From Punica granatum (lineage: Eukaryota > Streptophyta > Magnoliopsida > Myrtales > Lythraceae): 64,000 nt of DNA. The stretch is taken from positions 13,959,001 through 14,023,000 of the forward strand of contig NC_045127.1 in NCBI RefSeq assembly GCF_007655135.1, given 5' to 3'. Position numbers and translations under genes: made by a program. Positions 24,116-35,644 of this stretch are shown here, piece by piece. A model generated the notes under the pieces. That model was not told the origin of the DNA. It saw nothing but the letters and a program-made list of their open reading frames with translations, and did not search any database. The stretch's first letter is position 1. Every line of letters starts with the position of its first letter.

Positions 24116-24777
24116 CCTCTGATCTATTTTCCGGCTCGAATGGTTCATGAGTGTGGCACATGATACTTTCACGGGCAAAAGAGTAATTTGATTAATTTGA
24201 AAATCTATATAATAAAATATTATATATTAAAAAAACACAAATAGATCAGTCGGGTTTGGAGGGTGTTCCCTTAGCTACCTCACCCCCCGATTGAGGTCGC
24301 TGAGGGTGCAAAATTCACCACCGACCTCTGTCGGTGGGTGGCGGCCGGCCGACGAGGGGCGTCGTCCGCTCCCAATTTGTAAGATCTCAAGTGAGATCTC
24401 CCTCGCTTGAGATCTCTCGAATAAGGGGCAAGGGCACCCCCACCAGCCACCCCAATTGGTGGGGTCTTAGCTTGCGGAAACCTCAATCCCAGGGCTAGGT
24501 GGCCGGCAGTAACATCCCAACCCCAATTACAATTTTTGTATTGATTTTCTTAATTTTTTAAAATCTATTATTGAGATTCTTTTAATCAGTCACATTACTA
24601 CTCTGGCCCGTGAAAGAGGTCATATGCCACGCACGTAATTCATTTTGGCCAGAATATAAGTCGAATGGGCAAAAAAGCCCATTTTCATAAAGGTGAGGGA
24701 GCATAATGCAAATTTTTAAAGATTGTGGGGCAAATTTTAGCTATCCTTAAAAGTCGAGGGCACATTGTATTTTACTC
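23897..24777. mobile_element. MULE-like long-TIR element with a GC-rich payload
   Basis: The complement of the right end begins GAGTAAAATACAATGTGCCC and the left end begins GAGTAAAAAGCATTTTATCA. Inverted similarity continues through GATTTGCCCTCCAACTTTTAAA and, deeper, through GGCACATGATACTTTCACGGGC versus the complement of 24560-24640. A 9-bp flank TATTCTTTT (left) versus TTTTCTTTT (right) differs by one base. The left boundary is uncertain because GAGTAAAA is tandemly repeated. The interior (24250-24510) is a GC-rich island with no transposase and no convincing coding frame. Confidence 0.55.
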
Positions 24778-26215
24778 TTTTCTTTTCTTTGTCAAGTGTG
24801 AACATTTGCTTTTGTCTGAAAGCTGTCAGTCGTCCAACGAGCTTGTATGCAGGCGCAGTTCTAGTTTTTCCTTCCTTTACCTCTCTTTGGATGTTGTTCA
24901 ATTTGTTATTGAGAATTTGATCTAATAGTTTGTGATCCAACTTTGACTTTGGAAAGTATTTATTCAAATTATTGGTCTAAATCCAAGAAAAATTACCGGT
25001 CTATATGGTTTCTTCAATTTCTAGTTAAACCATCATTTGACCAGAAGCAAAGTGTATATCTTCTGACAATCACTGCAAGTGATAACTTTACAAGTTAAGT
25101 GGAGTGGCAAAAAAATGAATATTTGAGTGTAATTTCACCGGTTATAATTTATAATAAACTTAAGTGATATTCCCGTAGTTTGTAAAAGAAACAATGACAC
25201 TCTCTCATTCTAAAATAGGATAGAAACCACCCTCATATTGTTGATATGGCAATACTACTCATAAAAGAGTATTAGTCATCGCCACTGTGAGAACTTTCGA
25301 ATGAAAAAGGTCATGGCTCAAGAAATAGGGTACAAGTAAAGTTACGCCTTCCCCAAGCGATCAAGGTTTCATTAAACGAATTGGGGGCATCAAAGAAAAA
25401 TGTTGATCGTCATTATGCCATGGTCACCACACGCAATAAGACATTTTTTTGAGGAAGGATGGAGGGAAAAGCTTGAAGATCCGACTCGAGATCTTGAAGA
25501 AAAATTTTGAACGCCTCCAAAAATGCCCACATAAGTAGATTTTCTTTTGCATCTCAATACCAATGATTAACCACAAACAAATTTGACAGAGACCTCATAG
25601 GATGGGGTTTCGAGATACTTGTTCATGAAATATTGCGAACGAACTTTCTCTAAAATAACTTTGTTCTCAAGAAATATTTACGATATTTAATTAATCTGTT
25701 GATCTTGGTTCATGCACAAGGAAAAGAAAAGTAATGGAAAAGAAAAATCGAAATCTTGTTTTGATGGTTCCTCCATATGAGCATATCAATATGCCCCTTT
25801 ATAGAAAAAGTAAAATAAAATAGAAATTAGCATGTTGTGCTTCGGTTTCCTAAATGCTTGCATCTTATCAGGACACCTAAAATCACAAAATAAGATCGAT
25901 ACTACTAATATAGCCAATGAAAGAAGCAGAACCAACAATCCAAACTTTTCCATTTCAGATTATATTGCCACCTTCTAAGCACATACATCGAGCTATGTTC
26001 AAACATACTCTATCAAAATGGTTGGAATGAAATCTCGCATTATTCATTGCAAACTTCACTCGATTGATGATAATAATTACCAGACCAATTCCAAGCTCCT
26101 ATATGATGAAATGAAGAAAAGCGAGGGTTGGACTAATATTGTTCATAAATCTATGTAAGGGGGTTGCCTTTTATCGACATTGTTGTCCAATCCTCTCCAT
26201 CAAAATTAAAAACAG
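24778..26215. other. Intergenic, no gene recognised
   Basis: About 1.4 kb of AT-rich DNA with only short frames. The stretch from ~25400 leads into the gag relic and may be the eroded 5' part of the same retrotransposon, but nothing before 26216 translates to a known motif. Confidence 0.35.
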
Positions 26216-26392
26216 TATGACAGGGCGCCTGGTCCATTGGAACATATTGAAAGCTATCTTGACCGCATGATGTTTCAAAATGCTTCGGATGCTGCATTGT
26301 GTCGAACGTTTCCTTCTACTTTGGAAAAAAGTGCTCAGGCATGGTTTCGACATCTGAGGCCCAAATCAATTGGCTCATTCAAAGAATTGTCT
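26216..26392 (+). pseudogene. Ty3/gypsy-type gag relic (Retrotrans_gag-like)
   Basis: The frame from 26216 reads YDRAPGPLEHIESYLDRMM, then FQNASDAALCRTFPSTLEK and SAQAWFRHLRPKSIGSFKEL. This is the common plant Ty3/gypsy gag pattern (YDG..DP.EHL..Y...M, G..D...CR.FP.TL...A..WF..L.P.SI.SF..L). Stop codons flank it on both sides, so only ~59 codons remain. The element normally supplies the capsid of a retrotransposon particle; this copy is dead. The following 26393-26880 holds nothing I can place. Confidence 0.75.
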
Positions 26393-26880
26393 TAGTTTTA
26401 CAGGGAAAAGAAGTTCGCCAAATAAACACACACTTCTCAATGAAGAGAAGGAAAGAGAGGGAAGGGAGAGCACGAGAGGCTGCTCCTAATAGGAGAGGGT
26501 GCTCTAAATATTCTTAGAATTATGTATTCGATAATGTAATATCGAAGTCCGATTTTTGTGTCAACAGCCACTTTGGTGCCATGTCATCATGCTCCATAAA
26601 TTCGACCCAATTATATCGGTTCCCAATACCAACCAAGATTTGATTGGGGTTGAAGAAAACAACACAAACCAGAAACAAAAGTTACAAGAGGATGGAATTA
26701 ATCCCCCTCCAATTACTCAGATCGTCTTCTTCATCCAAGGAACTAGGAACTAAAGTCGAATAAAATTAAACAATATAAAGACGAGAGGTAGAGACCCCTA
26801 ATAAATATCATAACGACAAGTACCTAACCCATTAAGAACTACTCTACACCCAAAGGACCTGCAATTACCTTCCTAGAATG

Positions 26881-27070
26881 CTAGTCTGTGCAGGTATTAC
26901 CTTTCATAAAAGTGAGGTTGACTTTCACTTTACAGTCTCGCTCCAACAGACTCCAAATGCGCGACCTCAGGGCAGCCCCTAGTGGTGATGGGGCTGCCCA
27001 ACCTGTAGTAACGAGCACCTCCTTCACGATCTCAAAGTCTAAACTCTGGAATAAACTCCCTTGAAGCCAA
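26881..27070 (-). pseudogene. LINE RNase H (RVT_3-type) relic
   Basis: On the minus strand LDFEIVKEVLVTTG leads into LRSRIWSLLERDCKVKVNLT and FMKGNTCTD, then a stop. This resembles the end of the RNase H domain in plant non-LTR elements (..LL.RDW.V...H.YREGN.CADALA), where the motif continues past CAD; here it is cut by a TAG. A small dead fragment. It is unrelated in orientation to the gag relic. Confidence 0.55.
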
Positions 27071-27690
27071 GTGACCACGCTAGTACCAGACTCGAGGCCA
27101 CTCCCCAAAGCTCAGTTGACAACGAAGAGGCAACGCAAATATTATACTGGAAAACACTTGTCCAATTACCTCTATGATCCCACCATAACTCCCGGCCAAG
27201 CTTGGATTCCTAAGGAAGATCCGTCCGTATTAATCTTGGTCAATCGTTCTCTTGGTTTGACCTTGTGAATGGGATTCCATGTTCGAGCTAGCACGCAATG
27301 TCTTTTCGGGGTTTTTTTGGGGCCAAAAGGGTTTTATTTATTTATTTGCGTTTTTTATTTTTGTTCGATGATGAGGAAAATTTGTGACTTAGTAGGTAGT
27401 TGGTTTCGAGTTGAGGATGAGTTTGCACTAAACCCCCATTTACCTAACCCTTACGCAACATGTTATTTCAGACGGATTTTAGTTCTTTGAAATTACGAAC
27501 GGAACTTCCCTTAGAAACTGTTGCAACAATTGTTTGATAAATGTTGCACCTTGTGGTGGGAACCGATTGATTTTCCGATAGAAACTTGTCAAGAAATCAT
27601 CAAAAAACCCTTGTCAGGGTAAAATCTAAAACTATATATATGTAAGAGAAAGCAAGGACGAGGTAAGCCCGGCTAAATTGCTTTAGAATG
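27071..27690. other. Intergenic, no gene recognised
   Basis: Frames at 27071-27268 and 27269-27490 have no recognisable domain. Nothing else seen. Confidence 0.35.
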
Positions 27691-28535
27691 CTCAATTTCT
27701 AAATAAAATTTTCTCGAATTTTTTAATCATTTTAAATTTTAAAATTTTTAATGAATTATAAATTACTAATTATGGGACTGATCGATTTTTCTTAGAATTT
27801 ATATATATATATATATATATTATATTTATTCTTTTGGAAACAAAATTCAGATGACGTCTTTTTATAGATAGTAAATCACGTAAAATTATATTTTTTTATA
27901 GATAGTAAATCACATAAGATTATATTTACTTTTCAGAAAACAATTTTTGTTCTTACTTTTAAATATAAATATTTTAGAATTGGAATAAATTTACTATAAT
28001 GAATCAAACAAAATGTTCAATAAGATTATTGTTCCCAGTTCATCCGCACTAGCTCTGCACAATATCGCCCAGTTATGTTAGGTCTGGCCAGATGACTTCA
28101 GAACTCTCAGTTTCTTATAGAACTTTATTAGGTTTTTGAATTATTTATAAAATTTTTAAAATGTTAATGTATAAATTACTGATTGCAAGACTGGCCAATT
28201 TTTCTTAGAATTAATATAATATAATATATTTAGTCTTTTGGAAACAAAAGTCAGGTGATATCTTTTTACAGTCAATAAATCATGTAAAAATATACTTTGT
28301 TATAGATAATAAATCACGTAAGACTATCTTTCCTTTTCAAAAAATAATTTCAATCTTACTTTTAAATATTAAATAATTTAAAATTAGCATAAATTTACTA
28401 TAATGGATCGAACAAAATGTTCAATAAGTTCATTGCCCCAGTTCATCCACATTAGTTATGCATAATATCGTCCAATTATGGTGGGCCCGACTAGATGTCC
28501 TCAAAACACTCAGTTTCAGAATATATATAATTTTT

Positions 28536-29350
28536 GGGTAAATTGCATTGGTGGTCCAAAAGTTTTTACAAATGTTTCATTATGGTCTAAAAAGTTTTTT
28601 TTCGCTACATGATGGTACAAAATGTTTCAAAGTTGTTTCATGATAATATAAACCGTCAATTGACCCTGACGCCGTTAACATTTTGCTGACGTGGCGCGTC
28701 CTATGTGTCACTTTTGTTACGTGGAACCAATCATAGTACGCCACATCATTTAAGAGAAAATAAAATTTTAAAAAGTCCAAAAAATACAAAAAATAATTAA
28801 AAAATACAAAAAAGAGTAAAAATTTTCAAAAAAAATAAATAAATAATATTTTAAAATTTTGAAAATTATTTTTTAAAAATATAAAATTTTTAAATTTTTT
28901 TTTAAAAAAATATAAAAAATAATAAAAATACAAAACAGATTAAAAATTCAGAAAAATAATAAAAAATTATTTTAAAATTTTGAAAATTATTTTTAAAAAA
29001 TTTAAATTTTTTTAATTTTTTTTAAAAAATAATTTTAAAAAATATTTAATATTTAATATTTAATATTAAAATTATTTTAAATTTTAAATTTAAATTTTAA
29101 ATTAAAAGTTTAAAATTATTTTTAAAAGTTTTTAAAATTTTAAATTTTTAAATTTTTTCGGCCACGTTAGCGAAGAGGTGACACGTAGTAACCACGTCAG
29201 CGTCGGCTTGACGGCGTCAAGCTCGAGTTGACGATTTGTACCATCATGAAACAACTTTGAAACATTTTGTACCATCATGTAGCGAAAAAAACTTTTTGGA
29301 CCATAATGAAACATTTGTAAAACATTTTGGACCACCAATGCAATTTACCC
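28536..29350. mobile_element. MULE-like element with long terminal inverted repeats (815 bp)
   Basis: Both ends read GGGTAAATTGCATTGGTGGT inward, and the inverted match extends for ~100 bases (TTTCATTATGGTC, CGCTACATGATGGTACAAAA, TTGTTTCATGAT). Flanks ATAATTTTT (28527-28535) and ATATTTTTT (29351-29359) match in eight of nine positions, as expected for a 9-bp Mutator duplication. The interior is almost pure A/T. No transposase, so non-autonomous. Confidence 0.85.
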
Positions 29351-29451
29351 ATATTTTTTTCATATTTTTGAATTATTTTTAGTTTGAGAAATTTCAATGA
29401 ATTATAAATTATTGATTGTGGGACAGGTCAATTTTTCTTAGAATTAATATA

Positions 29452-32400
29452 GGGTAAATTACTCTGATGGTTCAAAAAGTTTATAAATGTAACATTATGG
29501 TACAAAAGGTTTTTTTTTCTGCTACTTGTTGGTACACGTAGTTTTAAAATTATTTCAATATAGTTCATTCCGTCATCTCGCGCTTGACACCGTCAGCTAT
29601 TGTTGACATGGCAAATATTATATGTCACTTTGTCAAGCGGATCAATCACAGTGCGCTACATCATCTAAGAGAATATAAAATCTAAAAAATTCAAATAAAA
29701 AGCATAGAAAATAATAAAAAGCAAAAAAGTAAATATATAAAATAATAACAAAAAATTATTTTTAATTTTATAAATTAAAATAAAATAAATGAAATAAAAA
29801 AAATAAAAAAATCTTTTTCCCCCCTCCCTATGTCTTATCTTCTCTTCACTTTCACTAATCTGCCCAGACCCCTCTCTTCCATGGCTTGGGCACTCATCAA
29901 AGCTCAGCCCTCCCCTCTCATCAGTAGCTCATGGACTTCTTAGAAGCTCGTCGAGTCCCTCTCAGTTCCTTCTCCTTCCTTTTTTCTACTACTTTGTTTA
30001 ATTAAGGTGATTAAGTCAAGGGTAGGGGCGGCCCCGTCGGCCACCTCACTCCTCGTCTAAGCTCCCTGGTGGGGTATGAACCAGCCGACTAGCTCAGTCG
30101 AGTGGGGGCTCCCATGCCCACAACCCTATCCCTCGACCAAGGATGTCGACGGGCTCAAACCCCGCCGGTGACCTAGGTTGGGCTCAAACCCTAATTCAGT
30201 TCAAATATTAATTAAAAAATAAATGGGAATCAATTCGGTAAAATTATTTCTCTGCGTGTTTGTTCATGTTTTGAATTGTGAGAAGATTGAATTAGATTGT
30301 CTCCTTTGATCTTGATTCGTATTTTGAATCGTGAGAAGCAACATGAAGGTTTGAAGGTTATGGGCAAGGCACGGGAGCAAGAGGGGGAGATGAGAGACAA
30401 GGGGAGATTTTTTAAAATTTTATTGTATTTATAATGTAGTAAAATGAAGAGAGAGGAGAGACAAAAGAGAGATATAGGAAAGAGGAGAGAGAAGAGAGAG
30501 ACGGCATAGAGAGAAGAGAGATAGTGGATGTGCGGACCCAAATTTCGTCTTGTCAAGGCTTGCATGCGTGCGTCTGATTGCACGGTTTGGGAGTGTCCAC
30601 TTTCCCGGGGAACGTACAACGGACACACGCGAGAAAGAGTCGCCACTACCTGTTTACGACCCGAAGGTCGAGGACTGATGAGTTGCTCGGGTCTAGGGGT
30701 AAGGATACACCTAGTTTATTAAGGCATACATTCTTGCAAAACCATGAGTTCCGAGTTCGGGAGTTTTGTTATGTGCGAGTCTATATCCTCACACCCTATC
30801 GATACTCTAGTTTGTCTAACGTTTGCCATTTTTAGTTTATTTACTGCGTTAATTAGGTTTTGTTCATCTCGCTCGTTTTGACACCATAAATTTGTAGAAA
30901 TGATCGATTCGACTTAAGGGACCGAAAGAGGAGCGGATCCTCGGGTCAGAGAATCGATCCACCGTCCTTGCACCTCAGCTAACCCAGCCAAGATGTTTGG
31001 TTCACCGTGTGGACCAGGTCTGTGACTAGTGTGGTCCCACTCGTCTCAGGAACCCGTAAGTCGACTGAATTGATTCCGATTCTTAGACTCCATGCTTGCC
31101 GACCGGGATCATTACATATATAAATATACAAATAAATACATCAGAATGTACTCTCAAATAATAAATATAAATTACAATAAATGGATCACGGTCGACTTAC
31201 GTTTGGCCAATATTCCGCTCCCATTCACCATAACCCGGGCTCATGAGAGCCAGGGGTCGGGTCCAACCGAACCAATAGATCCCAAGATGGCCAAATGGTC
31301 CTCAAGATAGCCGTAAGACCGGTCGAGTTCCCGGGTGATTGTCTAACCCCATTTTACACATCCAGACTTGAGTCATCCTCCGCTTGGATACTACTAGGGT
31401 CGAAACAGTGACGCAAGGTTAGACTCCATACCGCACTCGGGTCACGCGCTCTCATTGTCTGGGGCCATTGGACCCCGTGATGATGATTGGGACGTTGGAC
31501 CTCTTGTGAACCGTATCCTATGAGTTTAGGCTTGAACCGTCACAAAATAGACAAAAATAGATAGAAACAGATAAAAGCGGATGAAAACAAATAAAAGCAT
31601 ATGGAAATAGATAAAAAAAAAAAGAGATGAAAACAAATAAACCAGACAATTGTTGTGAATTAAGTGCCATGTTTACATGATTATCAAATTATGATCATGG
31701 GTTGCTTAACAAACACATTTTACCCCAAATAGACAAAAACAAAGTAATTATGGGTGGAGATAATCGGTCATGGGCCACCCTGAAAGGGCATGTAGCATTC
31801 GGCTTAGTTTAACAAAAACTTAGCAGACTTGATATCTGTTGTCCAGCCTTGAGTGCGTGGGTTTCTTTTAAGTTTTATTGTCCTGTGACACTTGACAAAT
31901 TAACAGATTATGAAAGAAATATGTTTCAACAAAAACCTAAAACCTAGGGTTTTGATCCACTCGTTTCCCTGTGTTTTATTATATCAAGTACGTGATAAGT
32001 CCGGTTTTTTGTCTTATGATATATTAGCCCAATCTAAGCACAAACTTAGGGAAGTGGGAACGCGAAACACCACAAGGTGCCAAAGTCTCTGCTCATGCCC
32101 TCATGAAGGGGCCAGACAACCTTTCACGAGCTGTCCCCACTAGCATTTCTGGTCCACATTCCTAAGCACCCTAATCTGTACTAGAATGGCATAAACACTT
32201 CGGTCAGATAAAAAGGGCTATAAAAATAAAACCTGTGCCTGTACGGGCTGCCCGTCTTAACCCGTGGCTTGGGGTGTTTAGATCACTTCAACCCTAGGGT
32301 TGTCGGTAAATCATAAATCGATAATTTTGCCATATAGACGGAAAAATTAATTTGCAAAAACATGAGACGGCGTAATGCGGGCCACTTCCGCCTGTAGTTG

Positions 32401-33997
32401 GTGTTGACCAATCCCTTAGATCCACCAAGGCCATGTGTAAACTCCGAGGGAGCTAGAAAACCGGTTGGTGTGCCCACAAGTGGTATAAGAATAACTCCCA
32501 TGTTCCGGGTTAAGCCGCATCAAATCGAGCACAAACTCAAGTCAAGACACGTGAGCCCTTTCTGGATATCCATTCTACACGGATCACACGTCTCAGTATT
32601 TATAAAGAAATATGGATTTAAAAGGGAGCACGATTATCGATTCATGATTTATCGACTCGATTACAAATTATTAGTCGATTCATGCAATTTATTTAAATGT
32701 CGAGTGAGTTAATTAGCTGAGTGGATCGTCCCAATTGCCATGTGTGTGGAATCAATTACATTAAATTAAATGAATAGCCGAATGCTTTTGTTTATGGGTT
32801 TCAAGCTGTCGAATTGGCCATTGGTGGACCGTTCGGTGAGAGCTCTAATTCCCGATTGTCTCATGATTAAATCCAATTTCAAACCGACTTTATGTGATTA
32901 ATCCAGTTCGTGTGGAGTTTTGACCAAAATGCAGTCAAACATCCTGAAAACTTCGAAATTGAGAGATTCGAAAAATAATCGGCTCTATGAGAATTCAATT
33001 TGCATTGATGGATATCCAATCTCGATAAAAATCAATATCGAGCCTCTGACACATGTCGATTGTAATTGCTCGATTATTTTCGAAATTCAATCTTTGAAAT
33101 CAAGTATCCGAAAAATATTTTGAAATCACCATTGTGTTCAGAAAAATTCGAGAATCGACATGATACATAAAAAAAATTTTCAAGCCCAAGTATCGTCCCA
33201 AATTTTAAAAATTGAAATTAATGCACACAAGGCCTGAAATTATCGTCCTCTCTATCGGATATTCGAAAAATGATCCGAGACCACTATTGTGTTTAGAAAA
33301 ATTCAAGCATCAATAACATGTAGAAAAACATTTTTTGGGCTCGAGTATTGTTCTGAATTTTGAAAGTTGATATTGATGCACGTGAAATCCAAAAACGTTC
33401 TGTAAAGTATTTTTTTCTAAAAAATGTAAAATTGGCATTAAATTAGGAAAATGTCCCATTTCCAAAAGTCGTGAATGCTCGAGCAATTAGCAAAAAATAC
33501 TTCCCTTCGATGAATGACAAAAATGATGATTTTGCTCCTCCTCTTTGTGATCATGCTAGTTTGTCAGTTTCAAATTCTTCTCGAAACCTCTGCGCATCGC
33601 TTCTGTGGTTGTCTAGTTGACCTCGATGACCTGGCTATGATTAGTAACCCTCAGGCTCTCTGGTGGTTCTCTGTTGCGGTTCAAGGGTTGTTGTTAAGAT
33701 TGCTGTCGATGCCTCCCCTACAGCTGGTGTATCAAAACATGGTATTGACAAAGGAGAGATAAGAAATTTGTATTTAAATTAAAAACGAATTTTTTATTTT
33801 CAATTTGAGCCACGTCACATAATTACTAACACTAACACGTCACTTAAGCGTCGGATGACCGTGTTAAGCGTGAGATGACGAAATGCATTACATTGAAACG
33901 ATTTTGAAACTGCGTATATCAACAAGAAGTAGAAAAAAGTTTTTGTACCATAATGTTATATTTATAAAACTTTTTGGACCACCGGAATAATTTACCC
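29452..33997. mobile_element. 4.5-kb MULE with perfect 9-bp target duplication
   Basis: Left end GGGTAAATTACTCTGATGGT pairs with the complement of the right end GGGTAAATTATTCCGGTGGT. Similarity runs ~150-190 bases inward (AACATTATGGTACAAAA, TTGTTGGTACACG, CGTCATCTCGCGCTTGACAC). The direct repeat ATTAATATA is exact at 29443-29451 and 33998-34006. No Mutator transposase frame was seen. The interior holds a GC-rich patch (30010-30190) and a long region (about 30500-33500) that looks like LTR-retrotransposon sequence. Confidence 0.88.
30500..33500. other. Retrotransposon-like noncoding sequence inside the 4.5-kb MULE
   Basis: GC content rises and the sequence carries words such as GAGTCGCCAC (near 30639) followed by 'GACCCGAAGGTCGAGGACTG', which recall the LTR/leader of a common dicot Ty3/gypsy group. 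No gag-pol frame, primer site or terminal repeat pair could be defined, so this is a tentative reading. It could equally be captured noncoding host DNA. Confidence 0.3.
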
Positions 33998-34275
33998 ATT
34001 AATATAATATATATCGTATTTATATTTTTGGAAATAAAAGTCAGATGATATCTTCTTATAGATAGCAAATCACGTAAAATTATATTTTGTTATAAATCAT
34101 AAATCACATAAGATTACATTTACTTTTCAAAATATAATTTCAGCTCTTACTTTTAAATATTAAATATTTTAAAATTGGAGTAAAATTTACTACAATGAAT
34201 CGAACAGAATGTTCAATAAGTTCATTGCCCCCAGTACATCCACATTAGTTGTGCACAATATCGCTCAATTATGGG

Positions 34276-34968
34276 TGATTTGAAGATAGTAGTTTTGATG
34301 ATAACATCTGAACTTCTCAATGCCTAATTATCAGTTTAAGTTTGCAAACATCCAGATGATTTCTGATAGATGCAACATTCATACCATATTGAAGTAATTT
34401 TTCTTTTTAATTTTTATTCACAATTTCTTTTTAAATTGGTGGAACTATCCTGACAATGCACGGGCTCCACGACTAGTTAGTAATATAAATTGGTTCAATA
34501 GAAATTTTCTATGGAATATTGTTGGAAACTTCTATTAAGAAAATAGAGAAATACTAAAATAAATTCTAAATAATTAACTATTATTGTTTAAGGTAAATAT
34601 TTATATTAAGGATGAGCTTCTTGTTTAATAAATTTAAAAAGTACGATAAATTACATCAAATAAGTAATAATTAGAAAATAATAATAATAATAAATGGATG
34701 TTATTAGTCAAGAGAAAAGGGCAATAGGATCAGAGTTAGGGAGGAGATATAGAAATTGAAATAGGGAACAATAACCCAATAAACCCTTCTTGGTTCGATA
34801 AAAGCTGGAAACCCTTACTATACAGTGGAGCAGAAGGCTCCATCCAATATTTATAGTAAACAATAAAAACAGATCCATAGCAATAAGAGGGAGAGTAGTG
34901 ATCTTTTCCAAACTCTCAACAATATTCTTTTTCTAATCTTTTTATTATTAAAATATTATTATTATTTA
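34276..34968. other. Intergenic, no gene recognised
   Basis: AT-rich. A minus-strand frame at 34708-34911 has no recognisable domain. Confidence 0.35.
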
Positions 34969-35325
34969 TTTATTTACATTTTTTATATTTCTTTTGGGTT
35001 TGCATCCTATATCTTATATTCAGAAGTCCAATAAGATATGATGAATCAAGTTTGACTCGAGTAAGGTCGGTCCATTAAAAGGTAAAACTCCCTCAATAGT
35101 AAATTTTTTCTACACACAATACACAAATTCGACTCAATAAATAAAATTATTAGTTTATTTACATTTTCTATACTTTTTTTCGAGTTTGTATCATAATATT
35201 TGAAAGTCCAATAAATTCCGATAAATCTAGCTCTAGTTGAGTTGGCTTACTGAGTGGTAAAATATTCGCATTTTCATAAATTTTTTCTACACACAAGACT
35301 CGAGTTCGCATTACTTACAGTAAAA
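34969..35325 (+). repeat. Tandem duplication of a ~180-bp unit
   Basis: Two diverged copies (34969-35152 and 35153-35325) share TTATTTACATTTT at their starts, GAAAGTCCAATAA, and AATTTTTTCTACACACAA toward their ends. The second copy contains TTGGCTTACTGAGTGGTA and CTCGAGTTCGCAT, which loosely resemble pol III A and B boxes, so a SINE origin is possible but weak. Confidence 0.6.
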
Positions 35326-35644
35326 AAGTGCCGAAATCACGTGAACCAAGCTACGTTAGTTATACATTTCTAAGTTATTACCTTGCGATTCTAAATCCTC
35401 CCAAGAAAAAGTTCGTGAAAGGACTTTAAAATAACATATATTTTTTTAAATTGGCGACCAATTTTTATTTTGTCAAATCATTATTCTAGAGGAGTGAAGG
35501 TGTATCATTCTTATTGGGGTCCACATCAAGAAAAAGAATGTGTATCTTTCATAGAAAAAGAAAGTAAATTAATTAATAAAATTGCAAAACACTTTGTTTT
35601 TTTTGCCTTTTTTCTCATTGTCATTTAGACTTTTTTTAAATATA

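Larger units (their letters stand above)
27691..34275 (+). repeat. Tandem triplication of a ~410-bp AT-rich unit, third unit split by two transposons
   Basis: Unit 1 spans about 27691-28104, unit 2 about 28105-28506, and unit 3 is in three pieces: 28507-28535, 29351-29451 and 33998-34275. Shared landmarks include CTCAATTTC/CTCAGTTTC at unit starts, TTTTTCTTAGAATT, ATAGATAGTAAATCACGTAA, and AAAATGTTCAATAAG followed by CAGTTCATCC near unit ends. Removing the two MULEs restores unit 3. Function unknown; no coding frame. Confidence 0.8.
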
